Assembly: GCA_947459175.1 (NCBI GenBank)
Contig: CANHCT010000002.1
Coordinates: 1-50,851, forward strand
DNA length: 50,851 nt
Direction: 5' to 3'
Source of the DNA: Hymenobacteraceae bacterium
Lineage (GTDB): Bacteria > Bacteroidota > Bacteroidia > Cytophagales > Flexibacteraceae
In this document: one piece after another, positions 26,359-35,637 of the stretch
Numbering within the stretch: the first letter of the stretch is position 1
How the letters are laid out: every line of letters starts with the position of its first letter
Notes under the pieces: generated by a model
Told to the model about the DNA's origin: nothing
Seen by the model: only the letters and a program-made list of their open reading frames with translations
The model's database searches: none
Position numbers and translations under genes: made by a program

Positions 26359-27285
26359 ATGGAAAGAATCGAAGGTCTTGAGAACATGCCTGAGTTGACC
26401 GGTTCTGTGGTAACAGATGGCATGTTTGATGGTGTTCACCTGGGGCATCAGCAGATTCTGCAAAAGCTCATTCAGGAAGCCAAAAAGTTCAAAGTGCCCT
26501 CTGTGCTCGTGACCTACTGGCCACATCCCCGTCACATTTTATCACCCGGGCAGGAAAAGCTGGCCCTGCTTACCAGCCTGAATGAAAAGGCTGATATACT
26601 GGAATATCTGGGTATCGACTACATGCTGGTACTGCCATTTACTCCGGCTTTTTCTCAACTTTCTCATATCCGGTTTACCGAGGATATTCAGGTTGGAAAA
26701 CTCCATGCCCGCAAGCTCATTGTTGGCTATGACCACCATTTCGGCAAAGACAGACTGGGAGATGTGGAATACCTGAAGTCAGCCGGCTTGGAATTCGGTT
26801 TCGAGGTGCAGCAGATAGGAAAACAGGAAGTAGAGGACATCGCTGTGAGCTCCACCAAAATCAGGTATGCCCTGAAAAATCATTTAACAGAAACGGCAGC
26901 GCAATTTCTGGGAAGGCCCTACACGCTCATGGGCCATGTAACGGAAGGCGATAAAAGAGGCCGCACCATTGGTTTTCCCACAGCCAACATCGAGCCCGAC
27001 TATGCCGACAAACTGATCCCTGCCGATGGCGTTTATGCCACCCGCGTATGGCTGGAAAAGGTGCCCTACTCAGCCATGACCAACATCGGTTTCAGGCCTA
27101 CCGTAGACGGCAAGACCAGAAAAATTGAAACCCATCTGATTGATTTTGAGGGAGATTTGTATGGAAAAAATCTCAGGCTCGAATTTATAGCTCCCATTCG
27201 GGAAGAAATGAAATTTGCCAGTCTGGAAGAATTGAAAGCCCAGCTGCAGCACGATGAGCAAATGGCTTTGAAGTTGCTTTTTTAG
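26359..27285 (+). CDS. ribF: Bifunctional riboflavin kinase/FAD synthetase
   Basis: RibF turns riboflavin into FMN and then FAD. The N-terminal FAD synthetase domain has the nucleotidyltransferase motif DGMFDGVHLGHQ (residues 20-31, with Met22 where Asn or Thr is more common) and later AVSSTKIRYAL. The C-terminal flavokinase domain begins GHVTEGDKRGRTIGFPTANI (about 194-213) and ends with LEFIAPIREEMKF. Total length (308) is normal. The ATG at 26359 is two bases beyond the hemE TGA; a TTG overlapping that stop at 26353 is an alternative. The chain probably depends on the hemE promoter. Confidence 0.95.
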   Translation: MERIEGLENMPELTGSVVTDGMFDGVHLGHQQILQKLIQEAKKFKVPSVLVTYWPHPRHILSPGQEKLALLTSLNEKADILEYLGIDYMLVLPFTPAFSQLSHIRFTEDIQVGKLHARKLIVGYDHHFGKDRLGDVEYLKSAGLEFGFEVQQIGKQEVEDIAVSSTKIRYALKNHLTETAAQFLGRPYTLMGHVTEGDKRGRTIGFPTANIEPDYADKLIPADGVYATRVWLEKVPYSAMTNIGFRPTVDGKTRKIETHLIDFEGDLYGKNLRLEFIAPIREEMKFASLEELKAQLQHDEQMALKLLF

Positions 27286-27293
27286 TACCTTTG
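27286..27293 (+). promoter_or_regulatory. Putative -7 box of yidD (TACCTTTG)
   Basis: TACCTTTG begins just after the ribF TAG stop. A TTG at 27268-27270 lies 15 bases before it, slightly closer than the usual 17-23. A leader of about 55-60 bases would precede the yidD TTG start at 27356. Confidence 0.4.
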
Positions 27294-27355
27294 ATTCGGT
27301 AATCGCAGGTAAAACTATCCCTGGAGTGCCGGAACGCTTATTTTAAAATCCGGAT

Positions 27356-27565
27356 TTGAAGAAGCTTCTGATTCTGTTGGTGAGGTTCTACCAAACCGCC
27401 ATTTCTCCCCACCTGCCTGCTGCCTGCCGGTACCAGCCCACATGCAGCCACTACATGATCGGGGCCATCAGCAAGCACGGGCCAATAAAGGGGCTGTGGC
27501 TGGGAATAAAGCGGATATCAAGATGCCATCCATGGGGCGGACAAGGCTATGACCCGGTACCCTGA
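27356..27565 (+). CDS. yidD: Membrane protein insertion efficiency factor YidD
   Basis: A 69-residue protein of the YidD family, a small inner-membrane-associated factor that helps YidC insert membrane proteins. The family pattern is complete: an amphipathic N-terminus ([17 protein letters not shown]), [19 protein letters not shown] with its cysteines, then [24 protein letters not shown]. The only suitable start is TTG at 27356. In many bacteria yidD lies beside rnpA and yidC; here it stands alone after ribF. Confidence 0.93.
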   Translation: MKKLLILLVRFYQTAISPHLPAACRYQPTCSHYMIGAISKHGPIKGLWLGIKRISRCHPWGGQGYDPVP

Positions 27566-27601
27566 GCATCCGAACATGAAAAGCAGCGGCTTAAACCGAT
27601 A

Positions 27602-28780
27602 TCACAAACCGAGCAGGCCCTTGAAATCACTCAGAATATTCATGTAATTGAGATAGGCATCATAGGGCGATGCATAGTGATTAAATGACTGATGCACAGG
27701 ATTATGGCGATACCGGGTGCTCATATAATAGAAGTGGTCGCTGGTCTGAAGCTTTCCCCAAACATCCAGTAAATCGGGTTTGCCAAGCTCCTTCACCACC
27801 GGCTCCAGTTCGTACACTTTGCTGAGGGCATCTTTCTGCATATTGTCAAACATCCAGGCGCTTACATCCTTTTCTTCATCGGCCCATGAACTCCATTCGG
27901 GGGAATGGTAAACAGGGGCCTGAGCAGGCTTAAGTTTCAGAAAATCAGAAGGATTGGCAAAATGGAACTTTTTATTTTTCAAAACTGCCCCGGGGAGATT
28001 TTTCAGGAATTCCAAAATGCCTGTCTCTTCTTTCCTGTGCTCTCCGAAGGTTTCATAATCCATGAAAAGGTTGATGCAGGCATTATCCCCGGAAATTTTG
28101 TGGAGCCAGCCGGCATATTTTTCAGCAGAAAGGGGATATTCATTCCACGCAACATCGGTAAAGCGGAAAGCAATATCATCCGACAGGATAAAGTTGCGGG
28201 GCAAAATCCTGACTTTGTTGTTTTCGGATACAAAAATCTGATTGGTGCTTTGGGAGCCTATGTATTTGCGGGCGCCTTCTGCCAGCACCATTTTGTAACC
28301 CAGAGATTCGAGAATATCGGCCAGGTCATTGCGGTACATGAGTTCTGTATTGCGAAAAACCCTGGGCTTGACACCCAAAATATTTTTCATGGCCTTTTCA
28401 TGCAGTTTCACCTGCCTTTCGAATTCAGAAGGTGAAAAAATTGCCGCAAGAGAATGGTAATAGGTTTCGGCCAAAAATTCCACGCAGCCTGTTTCAGCGA
28501 GTTTGCGAAAGGATTCAACCACATCGGGGCGGTGCCGCTGCAGTTGCTCCAATGCCGTACCGGTAATGGAATATGTAATTTTAAACTTACCCTCCCAGCG
28601 GTTGATCAGGTCCAGCATGATTTGATTTACCGGCAGATAGCACAAATCAGATACCCGGTTCAGAATTTCGACATTCAGGGCCGAGGCCTCGTAAAAGTGC
28701 TCCTTGCCGATTCGGAAAAAGGGAAAATCCCTGAGCCGGCAGGGCTGATGAACCTGAAAATAAAAACAGACTGCGGCCAT
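27602..28780 (-). CDS. Glycoside hydrolase family 57 (alpha-amylase or glucan-modifying enzyme)
   Basis: A 392-residue cytosolic enzyme with GH57 marks: YFQVHQPCRLR near the start (H11-Q12-P13), EFLAETYYHSLA (about 101-112), RVFRNTEL with the likely nucleophile Glu146, and LFMDYETFGEH with the likely acid/base Asp241. GH57 members cut or transfer alpha-1,4 or alpha-1,6 glucan chains. It lies 62 bases downstream of the glycogen-synthase-like gene on the same strand, so the pair likely works in glycogen or alpha-glucan storage. In many Bacteroidota a debranching-enzyme gene is also in this cluster; it is absent here. Confidence 0.9.
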   Translation of the reverse strand: MAAVCFYFQVHQPCRLRDFPFFRIGKEHFYEASALNVEILNRVSDLCYLPVNQIMLDLINRWEGKFKITYSITGTALEQLQRHRPDVVESFRKLAETGCVEFLAETYYHSLAAIFSPSEFERQVKLHEKAMKNILGVKPRVFRNTELMYRNDLADILESLGYKMVLAEGARKYIGSQSTNQIFVSENNKVRILPRNFILSDDIAFRFTDVAWNEYPLSAEKYAGWLHKISGDNACINLFMDYETFGEHRKEETGILEFLKNLPGAVLKNKKFHFANPSDFLKLKPAQAPVYHSPEWSSWADEEKDVSAWMFDNMQKDALSKVYELEPVVKELGKPDLLDVWGKLQTSDHFYYMSTRYRHNPVHQSFNHYASPYDAYLNYMNILSDFKGLLGL

Positions 28781-28842
28781 GGACGGAAACTTGATTTGCC
28801 CTTTTCGGGCTTCAATGTTACTAGGTTTACATCAAATGACAA

Positions 28843-30126
28843 TCACACCCCGAGTGTATCATATACTTCCATTACATCCCGGGCGGCATCGTCCCAACTG
28901 AGTTTGGCCAGGTCCTGCCGGGTTTTATTTACCATATCTTCCCGAATACCTTCGTAGTTGAGCAAACCATAAATGTAGTTGGCAAATTTATCAGTATCCC
29001 AAAAATCAGCGTTCAGGGCATTGGGAAGGACCTCCCGCACACCGGATTGCCGCGAAATCACGCAGGGCACATCAAACTGGGCCGCCTCCAGAGCAGACAG
29101 GCCGAAGGGCTCCGATACCGAGGGCATGAAATATACATCGGCCCGGGCCAACACTTTTTTCACATTCGTTTTGCTGAGGAAGCCGGCAAACACAAACTTG
29201 TGGTCTATGCGGCGCTCCAATACCTTTTGCTTCAGCACATCCATCATGTCGCCCACACCGGCCACAAAAAACATCACATTGGGATACACCTGAAGCAACT
29301 TCCAGGCTGTTTCCACCATAAATTCGGGACCCTTCTGAAAAGTTACCCGACCGAGGAACAACACCAGTTTTTCGCCTGAGTTATTGGGCATACGAAAAGT
29401 TTCCGACTCGTCTATGGCATTGTGAACCGGGAAAAACTTCTCTTCCGTTATTCCATAATTTTCCATGGCACACTGCTGGGTGTATTGGCTCACCGGAATA
29501 ATCCTGTCCGCCTTTTGCATACCCTTGGACTCCACTTCAAAAACCTTATTCCAATCGCCCCTGGCGAGGGGCCCTACCCTATCGGTTTCCAGAGAGTGAA
29601 CATGAACCACAAGCGGCTTTCCCGTCATCTCCTTTATTTTCACAGCAGCAGGGAATGTAATCCAATCATGTGCGTGGATGACATCAAAGTCCATATCGAG
29701 GGCAATCCGGCTGACCACACCGGCGTAGGTGGCTACTTTTTGCATGATGTTGGGGCCGTATGGCTCGTTGCTCGAAAAAAGTGCCCTCACCGCCTCCGGA
29801 ACCACCAGTGCGCTGGCCTCCTGCTCGAACCCAATGCCTACCGGATAGGGGTTGAAAAATTCTGCAGGCACCTTTTTTACCTTTGCGTATTCCTCCAGGG
29901 GAACCGGTGGCAATTCAATGGCTCCTTCGCCGGCAATTCCATAATGATTCAGTCCTTTGATTTTAACATTTTCGAGGGTCTGATGTCGGTCCGTTTGGGG
30001 CACAATCAGCTGAATATCTGCATACTTACTGAGGGCTTTCACCAAGCCGTAACAAGCCGTGCCCAGTCCTCCGGTCAAAACGGGCGGGAATTCCCAGCCC
30101 AGCATCAAAACTTTTGTCCTCTTCAT
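28843..30126 (-). CDS. Glycogen synthase-like glycosyltransferase (GT4/GT5 type)
   Basis: A 427-residue GT-B fold enzyme. The N-terminal domain begins KVLMLGWEFPPVLTGGLGTACYG, with the GGLG loop that binds the nucleotide-sugar phosphate, and DVIHAHDWITFPAAV. The C-terminal domain holds VLFLGRVTFQKGPEF and the E-x7-E motif in SEPFGLSALEAAQFDVP. Such enzymes add glucose from ADP- or UDP-glucose to alpha-glucan. The neighbouring GH57 gene supports glycogen metabolism rather than cell-wall or LPS synthesis. The ATG at 30126 gives a standard N-terminus. Confidence 0.9.
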   Translation of the reverse strand: MKRTKVLMLGWEFPPVLTGGLGTACYGLVKALSKYADIQLIVPQTDRHQTLENVKIKGLNHYGIAGEGAIELPPVPLEEYAKVKKVPAEFFNPYPVGIGFEQEASALVVPEAVRALFSSNEPYGPNIMQKVATYAGVVSRIALDMDFDVIHAHDWITFPAAVKIKEMTGKPLVVHVHSLETDRVGPLARGDWNKVFEVESKGMQKADRIIPVSQYTQQCAMENYGITEEKFFPVHNAIDESETFRMPNNSGEKLVLFLGRVTFQKGPEFMVETAWKLLQVYPNVMFFVAGVGDMMDVLKQKVLERRIDHKFVFAGFLSKTNVKKVLARADVYFMPSVSEPFGLSALEAAQFDVPCVISRQSGVREVLPNALNADFWDTDKFANYIYGLLNYEGIREDMVNKTRQDLAKLSWDDAARDVMEVYDTLGV

Positions 30127-30439
30127 CTGATTTTTGAAAATTACTTAATAATTCGGATGTAAAATTACGAATTTTCTAACAAATTTTATTTTTTTATGAA
30201 ATTTTGTCAAAAAAAGGACTTTTGTTTATTGGGAAGATTGCTAACTTCCTTTGAAGTCTTAATGACTCATAAATGCGTTTCAAAAATACTTTTTATCCCG
30301 AAAAACAGAATCTGATTTCAAAATAGAAGGATTTTTTTGGTTGAATTCCGGTCCGGCTTATCATGGTTCCAAATTTTTATTTTTAACATGAATGGCTATG
30401 TTTGCCTCATAAATTCTGCAATCAAACCAACTCTTACTT
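30127..30439. other. 313-base AT-rich intergenic region with divergent promoters
   Basis: No gene is seen. The sequence is AT-rich and includes long A and T runs (about 30180-30225). It must carry the promoter of the divergent glycogen-synthase-like gene (no exact -7 box found) and that of the repeat T9SS protein (box at 30397-30404). Confidence 0.4.
30397..30404 (+). promoter_or_regulatory. Putative -7 box of the repeat T9SS protein gene (TATGTTTG)
   Basis: TATGTTTG matches TAnnTTTG exactly and lies 36 bases before the ATG at 30440. No TTG is seen at the usual -33 distance. Confidence 0.35.
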
Positions 30440-33400
30440 ATGTCAAAAAAAATTCTCCAATTCCTTGCTTCGGCTTTATTCTTTTTGATATTGGGAATAA
30501 ATTTTCAGTCCGTCCAGGCACAGGTTTATTTTTCGGAAAATTTCAATGGTAATTCCATTCCCGCGGGCTGGACTGTGCTGGATCAGGGAACAGGTCCATC
30601 CAAATGGATGATTCATGCGCCTTACAACAACAACGGAACGGATATCACCATGCTGGGATCCAATTTCCTTTTTGTAAATTCGGATTCAGCCGGAGTTGGC
30701 ACCACTGCCAATGAAACCATCACATCGCCCCTTATCAATGCAAACTCCGGTAGCAATGCAGTATTCCTTGAATTCAGCCATTATTTTCGGGACTTAACCG
30801 GAAATTCTGACACAGGATTTGTCCAGGTTTTCAATGGTACCGCCTGGGTTGCCGTCCGGACTGTCACTGCCAATGTAGGGACCGGCACCAATCCGGTATT
30901 GGAAAAAATTAACATTACCCCTTACCTGAATCCAAATTTGCGCATCCGTCTGAGGTATGTGGGTAACTATGCATGGTGGTGGGCCCTGGACAATATTCGG
31001 ATATTTACTCCGTCACCCAACGATGCCGGGGTGATAAAAATCGAACCCGGTCAAACCAATTGCGGAAGCTTACCCAATCCCTACAATGTCAGTGTAAGGG
31101 TAGTTAATTTTGGCGGAAATCCGTTGAGCAATTGCCCTGTCAGCTACAGGGTAAATGGTGGCACTCCGGTAACCCAAACCATTCCGGGACCGATTGCTCC
31201 GGGAGACACCATTTTGGTAAATTTCTCGACCCCGTTTGTACCAGCGGGCAATCAAAACTATTTATTTGAGGCCTACACAAATCTTTCAGGTGACCTAATC
31301 ACAGACAACGACAGCAGCAGCCTCCTTTTCAAAGCTCTTCCCACCGGATTGAATATACAAAATTTTGCAGGCTATACTGGAGATAACCTCAATACAGTTC
31401 TTCCCGGCTGGACTGAGGCATCAGGCTTAATTCCTGTCACGGGAGGATTTTCTGCCTGGAGAAATTCTGATCCGCAGCAAATCACATTATTGGGAACAAC
31501 TTCAGCCAAGGTTAATCTATATTCCAATTTTCAAAAAGCATGGCTGATTACAGAACCCCTTTTGCCCAAAGCAAATTCAGTATTGAAATTTGACCTAGCC
31601 ATGACCACCTTCAATGGTACAGCAACCTCTGACTGGGGAAGCGATGATTCACTTAAAGTAAGAGTAAGTACCAACTGCGGGCAGACCTGGAATACCATCC
31701 GGAGTTTTTATTCGGCCACTCCCCTTTCCAATGTACTTCAAAAACAAACAGTTTCCCTTTCAGACTATGCCAATCAAGTAATCCTCATTGGCTTCTACGG
31801 CACCGATGGCACTACAGACGATACTCCTGACTTTGATCTTCATTTGACAAATATGGAAATTCTGGTGCCCTCAGCCAATGACCTTGCGGCTTCTGCCATT
31901 GTCGGCTACGACCCCACATGCCTTGCAGAAGATCCCTTTACAGTAAAAGTTCGGGTCCTCAACAATGGAACTCAGACTCAAAACAGTATAAACCTATCCT
32001 ATTCTATCAATGGACAGGCACCTGTAAGCCAAACTTTTACCCAGCCTTTAAATTCTACTGAGTCGGCTGTTTTCACATTTACCACACCGGTTACATTGCC
32101 CCTTCAAACCAACAACCTTTTGAAGGTTTGGACTTCACTTTCCGGGGATTCAAACAATATAAACGATACCATCAAAAATTTCAGACTGGACAAACCTGCA
32201 ACCGATTTTGGCTTGGTTAATTTTAATGGTTTTAACGGAGACAATATCGGAACCCTCTATCCAGGCTGGAGGGAGGCAAGCGGGGTTAATCCTTCCGGAA
32301 CCTTTAGCAATTGGTTTAATTCCAACACAGAACAAACCACCTTCTACGGAAGTACCACTGCAAAAGCCAATATTTTCAATTCATTTGCCAGAAACTGGCT
32401 GATCAGCGCGCCGGTTATTCCCCAAGGCGGAGCGGCACTAAAGTTTAAAATTGCTTTGACTGCTTTTTCTGCAATCGATTCTTCCCAATTGGGCAGCGAT
32501 GACACTTTGGCCATCCGGTACTCGTCAGATTGTGGTCAAACATGGAATTCCCTCAAAACCTATACTGCTTCCAGTAATTTACGACGCCAGTTCAGGGAAG
32601 AGGTTGTATATCTGTCAGGGCTATCAGGACAAAAAATTCAGATAGGATTTTATGCCAGCAGCGGTGTAATTGCCGACGGCCAGGATGTAGATGTGCATAT
32701 AGATGATGTCCAACTGATTATTCCGGCCAACAAAGACCTGGGAGTTTCCGCCCTGGTGTTGCCTGTGGGAACATGCGGCTTGCCCGATGTAATGCCTGTA
32801 ACTGTGAAAGTCACGAATTATGGTGCCCAAACCCAAAGCAATTTCCCGGTTTCTTACAAGTTCAACGAACAAACAATTGTAACCGAAACTTTTACGGGCA
32901 ATCTGAATGTAGGATCTGTAGCAGACTTTTCTTTCTCCGGAAGCATCAATCTGAGCAATCAAACTGTAAATTCTTTTAAAGCATGGACCAGTCTTGCGGG
33001 AGATGTTTCATCTGCCAATGACACCCTGAGCAGGCAACTTTCCACGCCTCCGGCCACCCTCCCGGTTGTAAACTTCACCGGATTTACCGGCAGTAATCTG
33101 AGTGCTCTGAATCCCGGATGGAGGGAATTTTCGACGGGCACTCTGCCTTCTGCTACCTCTTCATCCTGGATCAATACTTCAAACTTTCAGAACCTCGGCA
33201 GTCCTGCAGCCCGCGTTTCTATGTTTTCCAATGCAAAAAGAGAATGGATGGCGGGACCTGTATTCAGGGTATTGCCTAACGCAAAGGTTACCTTTAGCGC
33301 AGCCGTTGTAAACCGGAATGGAACCACTGCCGATGCCATGGGGGCCGATGATTCGGTCAATGTAATGGTATCCACCAATTGCGGACTTACATGGAGCCGT

Positions 33401-33838
33401 GTTTTTGCCGTTACGGCCAGCAACAATTTGCCACCCACTTTCACTCCTTTTTCTGTTCCCCTTTCTTCATTTGAAGGGCAGAGAATTCAGATTGCATTTT
33501 TTGCCACAGAAGGAAATGTTAGCAATCCACAGGATTATGATTTTATTCTGGATGAAATCAATGCCGGTATCACCACCGGGCTTGTTCAGGAAATGTCGGA
33601 GGCCTTTGTGCTTTATCCCAATCCTTCAGATGGAATATTCCGGATGAGGATGAATCAGCAGGCCGCTGCTTCGGGGATGGAAGTCATCAACATGCTGGGT
33701 CAGAAAGTTCAGGCCGGTATCCAAAAAATATCGGAGGGCGAATGGCAGCTGAATCTATCCGGCCAGCCCAAAGGCGTTTATAAACTTATAGTTCGCACTG
33801 CAGAAGGACCTGTAAGCCAAACCCTTATGGTGAAATAA
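30440..33838 (+). CDS. Large secreted repeat protein with T9SS type A sorting domain
   Basis: An 1132-residue exported protein. After the signal peptide (1-27, ending SVQA) come four jellyroll modules of the choice-of-anchor J/MAM-like kind (about 28-191, 304-477, 589-762, 876-1046), alternating with three CARDB-like Ig modules (192-300, 478-588, 763-872). The repeat unit from the second copy is about 286 residues and shares lines such as PGWREASG, WLISAPV, STNCGQTW and KVTNYGAQTQSN. A T9SS sorting domain closes it (1056-1132: FVLYPNPSDGIF, NMLGQKV, GVYKLIVR). Such proteins are surface adhesins or carbohydrate-binding; the ligand is unknown. The tandem repeats suggest growth by duplication. 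Confidence 0.9.
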   Translation: MSKKILQFLASALFFLILGINFQSVQAQVYFSENFNGNSIPAGWTVLDQGTGPSKWMIHAPYNNNGTDITMLGSNFLFVNSDSAGVGTTANETITSPLINANSGSNAVFLEFSHYFRDLTGNSDTGFVQVFNGTAWVAVRTVTANVGTGTNPVLEKINITPYLNPNLRIRLRYVGNYAWWWALDNIRIFTPSPNDAGVIKIEPGQTNCGSLPNPYNVSVRVVNFGGNPLSNCPVSYRVNGGTPVTQTIPGPIAPGDTILVNFSTPFVPAGNQNYLFEAYTNLSGDLITDNDSSSLLFKALPTGLNIQNFAGYTGDNLNTVLPGWTEASGLIPVTGGFSAWRNSDPQQITLLGTTSAKVNLYSNFQKAWLITEPLLPKANSVLKFDLAMTTFNGTATSDWGSDDSLKVRVSTNCGQTWNTIRSFYSATPLSNVLQKQTVSLSDYANQVILIGFYGTDGTTDDTPDFDLHLTNMEILVPSANDLAASAIVGYDPTCLAEDPFTVKVRVLNNGTQTQNSINLSYSINGQAPVSQTFTQPLNSTESAVFTFTTPVTLPLQTNNLLKVWTSLSGDSNNINDTIKNFRLDKPATDFGLVNFNGFNGDNIGTLYPGWREASGVNPSGTFSNWFNSNTEQTTFYGSTTAKANIFNSFARNWLISAPVIPQGGAALKFKIALTAFSAIDSSQLGSDDTLAIRYSSDCGQTWNSLKTYTASSNLRRQFREEVVYLSGLSGQKIQIGFYASSGVIADGQDVDVHIDDVQLIIPANKDLGVSALVLPVGTCGLPDVMPVTVKVTNYGAQTQSNFPVSYKFNEQTIVTETFTGNLNVGSVADFSFSGSINLSNQTVNSFKAWTSLAGDVSSANDTLSRQLSTPPATLPVVNFTGFTGSNLSALNPGWREFSTGTLPSATSSSWINTSNFQNLGSPAARVSMFSNAKREWMAGPVFRVLPNAKVTFSAAVVNRNGTTADAMGADDSVNVMVSTNCGLTWSRVFAVTASNNLPPTFTPFSVPLSSFEGQRIQIAFFATEGNVSNPQDYDFILDEINAGITTGLVQEMSEAFVLYPNPSDGIFRMRMNQQAAASGMEVINMLGQKVQAGIQKISEGEWQLNLSGQPKGVYKLIVRTAEGPVSQTLMVK

Positions 33839-33858
33839 AGTTGCCGGAATCCAACAAT

Positions 33859-33885
33859 AAAAAAGGGGTGCAATGCCCCTTTTTT
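33859..33885. terminator. Bidirectional Rho-independent terminator between the repeat protein gene and bshC
   Basis: AAAAAAGGGG (33859-33868), TGCAATG-like loop and CCCCTTTTTT (33876-33885) form a stem with A and T runs on both sides, so it can end transcripts in both directions. The bshC TAA (33886-33884) lies inside the T/A run. Confidence 0.85.
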
Positions 33886-35452
33886 ATTTTCCATCAGAGG
33901 GTTCCTTTTCCTCCATCATCACCACAAAGCGAAAATCGAAAGGCACAATACAGTCTTTTACCTGCGACAACCACCCGGGATTGCCAACCAGAAATGACAG
34001 CCAGGATTCTTTTCTTTCCTGCAGACCTCCATCGGGAAAGAGCTTGGCCAGGAGATTTTTAATCTGTGTAATTTCCTGTTCCTTCTTTTGCTCTGCGGCT
34101 TTTACCATTCTCTTTTCAAATCCCTCCATTTGCTTTTCAATCTTCACAAGTTCTGACTTGAGGGCAGGGACCAAAGTGGGGTCTGTTTCCCTGCAAAGGG
34201 AAATCAATCCGGCATATACCTCCTCCAAATCGGGCTTTTGCCATTCCATGCGGGTGATTTCTTTTCGGATCTGGTGCTCTTCTAAAAAAAGGTCTTCTTC
34301 CGAAAGCCCGAGTTTTTCCATCCTGCCCTTTTGATTAGAAGAAATATACATGCCTGAAAACCTGGGAATCAACACAGGAAAAGGAGTGCCGGTTTTTTCA
34401 AATACTGTTTTTAATTGAAGCCAGTAAGAAATTTCGGCCGGACCACCCACAAAGGCCACATCGGGCAAAATGAGCTGCGAATACAAAGGTCGGAAAGCCA
34501 CATTGGGACTTAATTTTTCAGGATTGGCTGTAAAAAATTCGACCGCTTCGTTTTCGGACCAGCGGTATTTTCCGTCATGGGTTTGGTAGCCGTCGGAACT
34601 TCTTTCCAATCTAAGTCTTTCGCCTTCAGCCAGATAAAACAGATTTATAGGCCTTGGATACAACTGGGCTTTGTAGCCCGATGCCTCCAGCCTTTCGGTT
34701 TGTTTCAAAACCTCCTTTTCTACCCAGCCATCCTTGAGTTCAGAAAGAGCAAAAGGTAAAAAGCTTTCCTTCAGCGATTTCTGGCTGGCATCCAAAACCA
34801 GCAGACCCGATTCACCAAAAGCATGCTGCAGCCAACGGATGGTGGCATCATTCAGATTTTCGCAGGCTTCATATGCCTCAGGCATCCAGGAAGGCATATC
34901 GCGGATGCTGCGCATTTGCCCTGCAAGGCCCCTTGCCGATACAGCGCCCGAGGCACCCGAGCCCTCCGGACGGAAAGAATGGGATTGCCCGAAAAAAGTA
35001 AAGGCGGAAATTTCGTCCAGATCATGGTCTTCATTGGCCAGCCAATGAACCGGAACAAATTGATATTCAGGAAATTCATGATTCAGGAAATCGCAATACC
35101 GGAGTATCGTCAGAATCTTGAAAGCCACATACATGGGCCCGCCGGCCAGATTAAGCTGATGGCCGCAGGAAATGGTAAAAGTATTTTCCTCTTTCAGGCT
35201 TTCCAGATTTTTGATTTGGGCCGGACTCGGCTTTATTTGCCCGTAAGATGCCCTGATGGTTTCGGCAAGCCGTTCCCTTTTTTCTTTTGAAAAACTTTGG
35301 CTTTTCAAAAGAATCTGATCAGTAATGTGCTCTTTTTCAGGAGGAAACCCAAAAAAAGTACGGAGGAAGTCCTTATTCTCTGTGTAGTCGGCAAACAGCT
35401 TTGGAAAAGCCCGGATGCCGGAGTATGATTTTGAATAGATTTGAATGGCCAT
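33884..35452 (-). CDS. bshC: Bacillithiol synthase BshC (cysteine-adding enzyme)
   Basis: BshC adds cysteine to glucosaminyl-malate, the last step in making the low-molecular-weight thiol bacillithiol, in the cytosol. The 522-residue chain matches the family in length and marks: SCGHQLNLAGGPMYVAFK (about 94-111), VHWLANEDHDLDEIS (about 133-147), PNVAFRPLYSQLILPDVAFVGG (about 308-329), EISYWLQLK, and a C-terminal coiled coil (about 420-470). The HQ..L.GGP and NEDHD motifs are the conserved active-site regions. BshA and BshB genes are not in the window. It is divergent from the glutamine synthetase gene. Confidence 0.94.
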   Translation of the reverse strand: MAIQIYSKSYSGIRAFPKLFADYTENKDFLRTFFGFPPEKEHITDQILLKSQSFSKEKRERLAETIRASYGQIKPSPAQIKNLESLKEENTFTISCGHQLNLAGGPMYVAFKILTILRYCDFLNHEFPEYQFVPVHWLANEDHDLDEISAFTFFGQSHSFRPEGSGASGAVSARGLAGQMRSIRDMPSWMPEAYEACENLNDATIRWLQHAFGESGLLVLDASQKSLKESFLPFALSELKDGWVEKEVLKQTERLEASGYKAQLYPRPINLFYLAEGERLRLERSSDGYQTHDGKYRWSENEAVEFFTANPEKLSPNVAFRPLYSQLILPDVAFVGGPAEISYWLQLKTVFEKTGTPFPVLIPRFSGMYISSNQKGRMEKLGLSEEDLFLEEHQIRKEITRMEWQKPDLEEVYAGLISLCRETDPTLVPALKSELVKIEKQMEGFEKRMVKAAEQKKEQEITQIKNLLAKLFPDGGLQERKESWLSFLVGNPGWLSQVKDCIVPFDFRFVVMMEEKEPSDGK

Positions 35453-35562
35453 TAGAAAACAACCCGGTTAGGCAGCGGAGAAAAGTAGTGTAAGATGGCT
35501 TGCCCTGTTTACAGGCAAATCACAGACAAAAGAGCGGCAATTCCCCGATACCTGGGATTTTA

Positions 35563-35637
35563 CCGGAGTAAATTTCCGGATTATTTTTCTTCTCCGGTTT
35601 GAAAACGGTTCAAACAGGGCCGGAGATGCGCCTGTTT
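35563..35637 (+). ncRNA. Possible structured RNA leader or attenuator: competing stems upstream of glutamine synthetase III
   Basis: Five short stems are possible and some exclude each other. (1) CCGGA 35563-35567 with TCCGG 35575-35579, followed by ATTATTTTTC, like a weak terminator. (2) CCGGAG 35563-35568 with CTCCGG 35592-35597. (3) TCTCCGG 35591-35597 with CCGGAGA 35620-35626. (4) GTTTGAA 35597-35603 with TTCAAAC 35609-35615. (5) AAACAGG 35612-35618 with CCTGTTT 35631-35637. Stems 2 and 3 share one strand, and 4 and 5 overlap at AAAC. All arms are perfect. The strand shown is a guess. The -7 box at 35757 lies downstream, so a leader role needs another start. Confidence 0.3.
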
